A DNA stretch of 5,207 bases, taken from JAQGHR01 sp031411935. Its GTDB lineage: Bacteria > Planctomycetota > Planctomycetia > Isosphaerales > Isosphaeraceae. The notes beneath the pieces were generated by a model, which was not told where the DNA came from, searched no databases, and saw only the letters and a program-made list of their open reading frames with translations. Below, piece after piece: positions 1 through 5,207 of this stretch; positions within the stretch are counted from its first letter, which is position 1, and the number at the start of each line of letters is the position of its first letter. The DNA lies in NCBI GenBank assembly GCA_031411935.1, contig JANOBY010000048.1, positions 1-5,207 of the forward strand, given 5' to 3'. A program made the translations under genes and the position numbers.

Positions 1-557
1 CGCCCGGGCCCTCCGTAGTTGAGGAAGTCGGTGGGCGGGAAGAAGCAGGCCACGGCCTGCACGCGGCTCGAGGCTCGCTCGACCGGGTCGCGGGCGATCG
101 GGTTGCCGGCCGTGCCCTCGGTGCCCATCATGAGCGAAAGGTGCCCCCCGGCCGAGGCGCCGGTGATGCCCAGTCGGTCGGGGTCGATGCCGAAGTCGCG
201 GGCGTTGTGGCGGATGAAGCGGACGGCCCGGTTCAGGTCCTTCACGGCGTCGGGCACGGTGTAGCGGGGCTGGCTCCCGTGGACCACGGCGAACACGGTG
301 TATCCGCGATCGAGGAGGGGCTTGCAGAGGATGGGGCTGATGGACTCGTGGCCCGAGAGCCACCCCCCGCTCACGACCAGGACCACGCCGATGCCCCGGG
401 CCTCGCGCCTGGGCGTGAACACATCCAGGGTCAATGCGGTGCCGTACTTGCGGCCATAGATCACGTCTTCCTTGCGCGTGTAGGAGGGCTCATCGGCGGC
501 GAGGCAGGGGGGTGCCAGGGCCGGGGCGATCAGGGCGAGGAGCCAGGCGAGTCGCAC
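1..557 (-). CDS. Exported alpha/beta hydrolase (esterase/lipase-like), C-terminus cut by left window edge
   Basis: Reading leftward from a GTG at 557, the frame stays open for 185 codons to the window edge, so only the N-terminal part is seen. Residues 1-20 form a Sec-type signal peptide (one Arg, a Leu/Ala-rich core, likely cut after CLA-20), so the product is probably periplasmic or secreted. Cys18 is not in a good lipobox. The mature part has the alpha/beta hydrolase plan: a hydrophobic strand ending in SGGW (63-66, the oxyanion-loop place where relatives have HGGW), then GITGASAGGHL with the GxSxG nucleophile at Ser135. Between them is a helix containing DAVKDLNRAVRFIRHNA, typical of BD-FAE/esterase-like enzymes. 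The catalytic Asp and His would lie beyond the edge. An ester substrate is likely but unknown. The start is supported by the signal peptide directly behind it and by an AGAAGGA motif 8 bases upstream. The gene is divergent from the kinase gene. The family call is firm; the specificity is not. Confidence 0.88.
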   Translation of the reverse strand, partial: MRLAWLLALIAPALAPPCLAADEPSYTRKEDVIYGRKYGTALTLDVFTPRREARGIGVVLVVSGGWLSGHESISPILCKPLLDRGYTVFAVVHGSQPRYTVPDAVKDLNRAVRFIRHNARDFGIDPDRLGITGASAGGHLSLMMGTEGTAGNPIARDPVERASSRVQAVACFFPPTDFLNYGGPG

Positions 558-565
558 GGAGGGGG

Positions 566-572
566 TCCTTCT
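566..572 (-). promoter_or_regulatory. Ribosome binding site of the hydrolase gene
   Basis: On the minus strand AGAAGGA lies 8 bases before the GTG at 557. It is the best Shine-Dalgarno match in this stretch and decides the GTG start, since no ATG close by in this frame would leave a signal peptide at the N-terminus. Confidence 0.6.
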
Positions 573-693
573 GGGGCTCGGGGTCGGGGCGGTCGGGGAG
601 TGGGGCGAGGCCCCGCGGGGAGGGGCATCGTCCATCGCATGGTATGCCAGAGGTCGGCCCTCGGCCAGGGATTCGACCGGGGAGACGATCGCG

Positions 694-712
694 GCAAGCC
701 GGGTTGGCTTGC
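694..712. repeat. Perfect 7-bp inverted repeat in the divergent intergenic region (possible operator)
   Basis: GCAAGCC (694-700) and GGCTTGC (706-712) are exact inverted copies around a 5-base centre (GGGTT). The right arm overlaps the proposed -35 box of the kinase promoter (704-709), a position typical of operators. It lies between two divergent genes and no T-run follows, so a terminator is unlikely. A 7-bp repeat can arise by chance in GC-rich DNA. The regulator role is inference. Confidence 0.35.
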
Positions 713-732
713 GGGGCCGATTGCCGTAAGAT
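704..732 (+). promoter_or_regulatory. Putative sigma70-type promoter of the hybrid kinase gene
   Basis: TTGGCT (704-709) and TAAGAT (727-732) are separated by exactly 17 bases, and each matches the sigma70 consensus at four of six positions. The second box opens the most AT-rich patch of the intergenic region (about 721-750). Transcription would start near 739-740, leaving a leader of about 24 bases with the Shine-Dalgarno sequence at 751-756 correctly placed before the ATG at 764. This is prediction by consensus only. Confidence 0.4.
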
Positions 733-750
733 CAACACAATTCGATATCG

Positions 751-756
751 GGAAGG
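751..756 (+). promoter_or_regulatory. Ribosome binding site favouring the ATG at 764
   Basis: GGAAGG lies 7 bases before the ATG at 764, an ideal spacing. The alternative in-frame ATG at 845 has only a G-rich, non-purine-consensus stretch in front of it. This site is the main reason for placing the kinase start at 764. Confidence 0.5.
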
Positions 757-763
757 TCGCCGG

Positions 764-3700
764 ATGCGACGGGCGGGGCGCGGACCGATCGGCCTGGAGC
801 CTCGAAGGTTGACGGGTCAAGACTTGCGGGGGCGTCGCGTACTGATGGGCGAAACGCCGGAAGACCGGGCGGCGAGGGAAGGGGAGCTGTTCCGCCTGCT
901 CGTGCAGAGCGTGGTGGACTACGCGATCTTCGTGACCGACCCCGAGGGTCTCGTCCAGACCTGGAGCTGCGCGGCCCAGCTCCTGCTGGGCTACACCGAG
1001 GGCGAGGTCGTGGGCCAGTCGGCCGACCGGTTCTACACGCCCGAGGAGGTGTGGGACGGCGTGCCGCATCGCGAGCGCGAGCAGGCCCTGGCCACGGGCC
1101 GGGGGGACAACGACCGCTGGCAGGTGCGCAAGGATGGGAGCCGGTTCTGGTCGGGCGGGGTGATGACCCCCCTGCGCGACGACTCGGGCACGCTCCGCGG
1201 GTTCGCCAAGATCATGCGAGACCGCACCGAATGGCGAAGCGCGGAGGAGGCCCGCCGCCGGGGCGAGGAGCGGATCCGGTCGATCCTGGAGAGCATCACC
1301 GACGCCTTCTTCGTGCTCGATCGCTCGTGGAACTTCACCTACGTGAACTCCCAGGCCGAGTGGGTCCTCGGCCGCCAGCCGGGCGACCTGCTGGGCAAAT
1401 CCCTCTGGCAGGAGTATCCCGGCCTGCACGGGACCGAGTTCGAGAGGGCCTACCGCGAGGCCATGGCCGACGGCGTGGCGAGCGCCGTGCTGGCCTACTA
1501 TCCCGACCACGACCGCTGGTACGAGGTCCACATCTACCCGGCCGCCGAGGGGCTGTCGCTCTACTTCCGCGACGTGACCGAGCGGACCCGCGCCCAGGAG
1601 CGGGAGCGGAGCCTGCTGGAGCAGATCTCGACGGCCAACGCCAAGTTCCGGGCCCTGTTCGAGCAGGGGCCGCTGTTCGCCGGCATCATGGCCGTGGACG
1701 GGACGCTGATCGAGTCCAACCGCCTGGGCCTGGAAGCGTGCGGATACACCCGCGAGCAGGCCGTGGGCCGGCCGTTCTGGGAGGGCCCGTGGTGGGGCCG
1801 CTCGCCCGAGCTGGTCTCCCGGATCCGGGACGCCTGGGAGGTCGCGGCCGCGGGCGGGACGTTCCGCGCGGAGCTGCCCTACTTCGTGGCCGACGGCCGC
1901 GATCGGATCGTGGACCTGATCGTCCTGCCGATCAAGGACGAGGCGGGCCGCGTGACCTTCCTGGCCCAGACCGGCATCGACATCACCGACCGCAAGCAGG
2001 CCGAGCAGGCCCTGGCCCAGAGCGAGAAGAGGTTCCGCCACCTGGCCGACGCCATGCCCCAGATCGTGTGGGTCACGCGCCCCGACCGCTCGGTCGAGTA
2101 CGTGAACCGGCGCTGGCTGGACTACACCGGGCAGACCAATGAGCAGGCCCTCTCGCCCTCGGGATGGCCCTCGGCGATCCACCCCGACGACCTCGCCCCG
2201 ATCGTGGAGGCCAGCATCCGGTCGCACTCGTCGGGCGGCCCGTTCGAGGCCGAATACCGGATCCGGGATGCCCAGGGCCGGTATCGCTGGCACCTGGGCC
2301 GCGCGGTCCCCTTCTTCGACGAGTCGGGCCATCTGGTCCGCCGGTTCGGGGCCGCGGCCGACATCGACGACCGCAAGCGGATCGAGAGCGACGCGCAGTT
2401 CCTGGCCGAGGCCAGCGGTGGGCTGGCCACGATCGTGGACGAGGCCAGCACCCTGCAGAAGGTCGCCCATCTGGCGGTGCCGGGCTTCGCCGACTGGTGC
2501 TGGGTGGACATGGCCGACGAGGCCGGGGTTCCCCGCAGGCTGGCGATCGCCCACAAGGACCCGGCGCGGGTGGACCTCGCCCACGAGCTCCATCGTCGCT
2601 TCCCGCCCGATCCGGACGCCCCCCACGGCGCGGCCCAGGTGATCCGGACGGGCTCGCCCGAGCTGGTCCAGGAGATCACCCCCGCCATGCTCGCGGCGGG
2701 CGTGCGGGACGAGATTCAGCTGGGCATCCTCCGCGCGCTGGGCCTGAAGTCCTTCATGTGCGTGCCGATCCGGGGCAGGGAGCGGACCCTGGGGGCGATC
2801 TCGTTCGTGGCGGCCGAGTCGGGGCGTCGATACGGAGCGGTGGACCTTCGCCTGGCCGAGGACCTCGCCGCCAGGGCCGCCATCGCCATCGAGAATGCCC
2901 GCCTCTACGCCGAATTGAAGGAGACCGACCGCCGCAAGGACGAGTTCCTGGCGACCCTGGCCCACGAGCTGCGCAACCCCCTGGCCCCGATCCGCAACAT
3001 CCTCCACCTGCTCAGGGAGCCCGGAGGCGACGGCCCGAGGGAGGCCGAGCGGGCCATGGCCGAGCGCAACGTGGTGCACCTGGCCCGTCTGATCGACGAC
3101 CTCATGGACGTGGCCCGCATCAGCCGGGGCAAGATCGAGCTCTCCCGCCAGGAGGCCGACCTGGCCACGATCGTGAACCAAGCCGTGGAGACCGCGAGGC
3201 CCCTGATCGACGAACGGCGGCAGGGCCTCACGGTGACCATGCCGGAGGGCCGCATCGGTCTCGAAGCCGACCCCACGCGCCTGGAGCAGGTCTTCTGGAA
3301 CCTCCTGAACAACGCCGCCAAGTACACCTCGCCCGGGGGCCAGATCCGCGTGACGGTCGAGGTCGAGGGGCCCGAGGTGCTCGTGAGCGTGAGGGACTCG
3401 GGCATCGGAATCCGGCCCGAGATGCTGCCCAGGGTCTTCGACATGTTCGTCCAGATCGGCGAGCACAAGAACTACGCCCAGGGCGGCCTGGGCATCGGGC
3501 TCAGCCTGGTCCGGACCCTGGTGGAGATGCACGGGGGGGCGATCCTCGCGAGGAGCGACGGACCCGGCCAGGGCAGCGAGTTCGTCGTCCGCCTGCCGAG
3601 GCTCGTCGCGGGCCAAGCGCCCCAGGCGCCCGAACTCCCACCCCGAGCGAAGGTCGACGCCAACCCGCCCCGACGCCGGATCCTTGTGGTGGACGACAAC

Positions 3701-4063
3701 GTGGACGCCGCCCGCAGCCTGGCCCGCCTGCTCTCCCGGCTTTACGGGCAGGATGTGCGGGTCGCGCACGACGGCCCCGAGGCGCTGGCCGAGGCCGAGA
3801 CCTTCCTGCCCGAGGTCGTCCTGCTGGACATCGGACTGCCCGGCATGGACGGCAACGAGGTGGCCCGGATCATGCGAGGACGCGCCGAGTTCCGCGACAC
3901 CTTGCTCGTGGCCCTGACCGGCTGGGGGCAGGAGTCGGACATGGAGCGATCCCGCGCCGCGGGGTTCGACCACCACCTCGTGAAGCCCGCCAACCCCGAG
4001 ATCATCCGGTCGCTGCTGATCGGCCGGAAGACCACTTCGGAGGGACCGGGTGCGGGACCGTGA
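764..4063 (+). CDS. Soluble hybrid sensor histidine kinase, PAS x4 - GAF - HisKA - HATPase - REC
   Basis: This 1099-residue protein (from ATG 764) should autophosphorylate on His in response to a cytoplasmic signal and pass the phosphate to its own receiver. Four PAS domains lie at about 43-155, 170-275, 293-410 and 424-540. They end in PAS-boundary motifs such as FRDVTER, GIDITDRK and DIDDRKR; the fourth carries the WPSAIHPDD motif of PAS_3-type domains. None shows the LOV NCRFL cysteine motif, so flavin light sensing is unlikely. A GAF domain follows (about 563-713). The HisKA motif LAHELRNPLAP carries the phospho-acceptor His734. The ATPase has an N box (FWNLLNNAAKY, about 844-853), DSGIGI from Asp878 and GGLGIGLSLV from 907. 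The CheY-like receiver (about 972-1090) has the Asp977-Asp978 pair, acceptor Asp1022 in LLDIGLPGMDG, Thr1052 and Lys1074. No membrane segment or signal peptide is seen, so it is cytosolic. No HPt or output domain is present and no partner gene is adjacent. Start: 764 has promoter and ribosome-site support; ATG 845 (1072 residues, beginning MGETPEDR) is also possible. The ligand is unknown. Confidence 0.95.
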   Translation: MRRAGRGPIGLEPRRLTGQDLRGRRVLMGETPEDRAAREGELFRLLVQSVVDYAIFVTDPEGLVQTWSCAAQLLLGYTEGEVVGQSADRFYTPEEVWDGVPHREREQALATGRGDNDRWQVRKDGSRFWSGGVMTPLRDDSGTLRGFAKIMRDRTEWRSAEEARRRGEERIRSILESITDAFFVLDRSWNFTYVNSQAEWVLGRQPGDLLGKSLWQEYPGLHGTEFERAYREAMADGVASAVLAYYPDHDRWYEVHIYPAAEGLSLYFRDVTERTRAQERERSLLEQISTANAKFRALFEQGPLFAGIMAVDGTLIESNRLGLEACGYTREQAVGRPFWEGPWWGRSPELVSRIRDAWEVAAAGGTFRAELPYFVADGRDRIVDLIVLPIKDEAGRVTFLAQTGIDITDRKQAEQALAQSEKRFRHLADAMPQIVWVTRPDRSVEYVNRRWLDYTGQTNEQALSPSGWPSAIHPDDLAPIVEASIRSHSSGGPFEAEYRIRDAQGRYRWHLGRAVPFFDESGHLVRRFGAAADIDDRKRIESDAQFLAEASGGLATIVDEASTLQKVAHLAVPGFADWCWVDMADEAGVPRRLAIAHKDPARVDLAHELHRRFPPDPDAPHGAAQVIRTGSPELVQEITPAMLAAGVRDEIQLGILRALGLKSFMCVPIRGRERTLGAISFVAAESGRRYGAVDLRLAEDLAARAAIAIENARLYAELKETDRRKDEFLATLAHELRNPLAPIRNILHLLREPGGDGPREAERAMAERNVVHLARLIDDLMDVARISRGKIELSRQEADLATIVNQAVETARPLIDERRQGLTVTMPEGRIGLEADPTRLEQVFWNLLNNAAKYTSPGGQIRVTVEVEGPEVLVSVRDSGIGIRPEMLPRVFDMFVQIGEHKNYAQGGLGIGLSLVRTLVEMHGGAILARSDGPGQGSEFVVRLPRLVAGQAPQAPELPPRAKVDANPPRRRILVVDDNVDAARSLARLLSRLYGQDVRVAHDGPEALAEAETFLPEVVLLDIGLPGMDGNEVARIMRGRAEFRDTLLVALTGWGQESDMERSRAAGFDHHLVKPANPEIIRSLLIGRKTTSEGPGAGP

Positions 4064-5207
4064 TGGAGACCGTCCGCGGGACCTCGCCCTTCGAGGGAAT
4101 CGGCGCAGGGTCGGGCAGGGGGGGCCATCCCAGCGCGTCCTCGACCCGCTCGACCAACTCGGCCAGCGAACCGACGATCCTCTCCTCGACCCGGCGCACC
4201 TGGATCAGGAGTTGCATCGCCTGGAGGCTCGTGGCCGCGGGCTGATCATCATGCCGGTGGGGTCCCAGGAAAAGCCCCACGTTGATCTCCTGGTCCTGCC
4301 GGGCGGCCTCGGGCAGGACGAAGGGGAACGGATAGGCGACCGCATCGACGACCGATCGGTACGACACGACCGTGCGGGAAAGCTCGTGGGAGGCGGAGTA
4401 GAGGGGCCTCACCACGAGCGGCGAACCTCGTTCACGCTCCGCTTCCCAGAGAAGCCCACGGACCACGTTGAGCTGGGAGTCGAGCACCGCCGCCCGCGAG
4501 CGGGCCGCGACCAGCCCTTGCAGCGAGGCGACCATCGCCTCGATCTCGCCCTGCCCGGGCCCCACAGGCCGCAGGCGCAGGGCGAGCGTGAGCCGATCGC
4601 TCAACGCCTGGTGGAACGGGGCGAGTTCCGCCTCGGCCGACTGGATCTCCAGGGCCGCCTCCTTCCGGCCTTCGACCTGGGCCTGCTCTGGTGACAGGCC
4701 CGGGGGGACCGGTCCGGGGTCGATCGGGAACCCTGACCGGAGCAGGGCCGAAACGACGGAGAACCGGTCCTGACGCCGGCGGGCCTCGGTCCGCCTCGTG
4801 GCCGCCCGGGCCGCCGATGGGGCGAGGTCCACGACCGCCTGCCGGGCCCGTTGCAGGTCCTGCGCGAGCCTCTCCCGAAGGGCAGGATCCTCGACCGGGG
4901 CGACCCCTTCCGCCGTTCCGATCGCGACCTCGAATGCGGCCGACTCGCAGCCCTGCGTGAGCCGGGCAAGTCTCCGTGTGGCGAGGGGGTCTCCCTCCAG
5001 CTGGAACAGGATCTCATCGACCGGCAGGAACCTCACGGCCTTGTATTCGAAGGTGAGATGTTCGCGATAGAAGTCCTGCGTGGCCTCACGCGACAGCTCC
5101 GAGAGGTTGCGGAAGAGTCGGCTGAGCTTGATCGATTCGGGCTGCCCGGGGACGAAGATCTCCTCTTCCTGCTTGGCCAGCGAGATCACAGTGGGGGGCG
5201 TGATCTT
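4002..5207 (-). CDS. Uncharacterised helical protein with a UvrC-like segment at its visible N-terminal end; runs off right edge
   Basis: The frame is open from the right edge to the TGA at 4002-4004 (401 visible residues). Third positions are strongly G/C, so it is coding. A GTG at 5189 is possible but has no ribosome site, and the six codons before it (KITPPT) are open and read on smoothly, so the start is probably outside. Numbering from the GTG, residues 2-24 include SLAKQEEEIFVPGQ and IKLSR, very like the UvrC stretch that precedes the DEAHRFA motif. The equivalent place here reads REATQDF (34-40), without the His. The rest is not recognised: charged Ala/Arg/Glu-rich helices at about 101-150, 169-205, 213-254 and 317-354 (possible coiled coils), a GPHRHDDQ patch (309-316), a single Cys81 and a Pro-rich tail (355-395). 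No membrane segment or helix-hairpin-helix is evident. It could be a UvrC paralogue with a replaced C-terminus, a decayed fusion, or an unrelated family. Its last 20 codons overlap the kinase gene tail to tail. Coding is fairly sure; function is unknown. Confidence 0.75.
   Translation of the reverse strand, partial: KITPPTVISLAKQEEEIFVPGQPESIKLSRLFRNLSELSREATQDFYREHLTFEYKAVRFLPVDEILFQLEGDPLATRRLARLTQGCESAAFEVAIGTAEGVAPVEDPALRERLAQDLQRARQAVVDLAPSAARAATRRTEARRRQDRFSVVSALLRSGFPIDPGPVPPGLSPEQAQVEGRKEAALEIQSAEAELAPFHQALSDRLTLALRLRPVGPGQGEIEAMVASLQGLVAARSRAAVLDSQLNVVRGLLWEAERERGSPLVVRPLYSASHELSRTVVSYRSVVDAVAYPFPFVLPEAARQDQEINVGLFLGPHRHDDQPAATSLQAMQLLIQVRRVEERIVGSLAELVERVEDALGWPPLPDPAPIPSKGEVPRTVSITVPHPVPPKWSSGRSAATG

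Noticed and set aside
602..620. GC palindrome CCCCGCGGGG and overlapping GGGGC-GAG-GCCCC hairpin
   Set aside because: Short G/C-only palindromes are expected by chance in DNA of this composition; there is no T-run and no link to a gene end.
639..644. TACCAT on the minus strand as a -10 box for the hydrolase gene
   Set aside because: It matches four of six positions, but no credible -35 box (only TGGCCG) lies 17 bases upstream. The evidence is too weak to list.
434..763. Extension of the kinase reading frame upstream to an ATG at 434
   Set aside because: The added residues are Arg/Gly-rich without domain character and lie antisense to the hydrolase signal peptide and start. They are a shadow of the hydrolase gene plus intergenic DNA.
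530..3976. Minus-strand open frame of 1148 codons lying opposite the kinase gene
   Set aside because: It mirrors the kinase codons. In very GC-rich genes the antisense frame is often free of stops. Its translation is low-complexity (Gly, His, Arg, Val, Leu-rich), has no recognisable domain and would run through the divergent intergenic region. The kinase frame has complete, ordered domains.
843..4063. Possible LOV-type photosensor among the PAS domains
   Set aside because: None of the four PAS domains carries the conserved Cys motif (NCRFL-like) needed for flavin adduct formation.
4052..4077. Imperfect hairpin GCGGGAC ... GTCCGC just after the kinase stop, as a terminator
   Set aside because: The stem is 6 bp with a bulge, the loop is 13 bases and no T-run follows. 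It also lies within or beside coding sequence of the opposing gene.
2164..4245. Plus-strand open frame of 693 codons in another phase within the kinase gene
   Set aside because: Its translation is Pro/Arg/Gly-rich with no domain, and it is explained by high GC in a shifted frame of the kinase gene.

Overview
The window is very GC-rich DNA (third codon positions are nearly all G or C inside the genes). It suggests a free-living bacterium with a large genome. A long soluble multi-PAS/GAF hybrid histidine kinase, a secreted alpha/beta hydrolase with an SGGW motif, weak Shine-Dalgarno use and GTG starts would fit a planctomycete of the Isosphaeraceae type. That assignment is inference from protein style and composition; the window holds no phylogenetic marker.

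Layout, left to right. (1) Positions 1-557, minus strand: the N-terminal 185 residues of an exported alpha/beta hydrolase (esterase/lipase-like), whose C-terminal part lies off the left edge. (2) Positions 558-763: a divergent intergenic region of about 206 bases. It holds the hydrolase ribosome binding site, a 7-bp inverted repeat, a plausible sigma70-type promoter overlapping that repeat, and a good Shine-Dalgarno sequence for the rightward gene. (3) Positions 764-4063, plus strand: one large gene for a cytoplasmic hybrid sensor histidine kinase with order PAS-PAS-PAS-PAS-GAF-HisKA-HATPase-REC and all phosphotransfer residues present. (4) Positions 4002-5207, minus strand: a gene entering from the right edge that converges on the kinase gene and overlaps its 3' end by 62 bp. 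Its product is mostly helical and of unknown function. Its first visible residues closely resemble a conserved stretch of the UvrC nuclease region, but the rest does not look like UvrC.

Nothing shows that the three genes form one pathway. The hydrolase and kinase are divergent and could share regulation through the intergenic region. The kinase has no response regulator, HPt protein or output gene beside it in the window, so it looks like an orphan hybrid kinase. No RNA genes, CRISPR arrays, insertion sequences or attachment sites were seen. The least ordinary item is the right-hand gene with its UvrC-like segment; the rest reads as ordinary chromosomal sequence.
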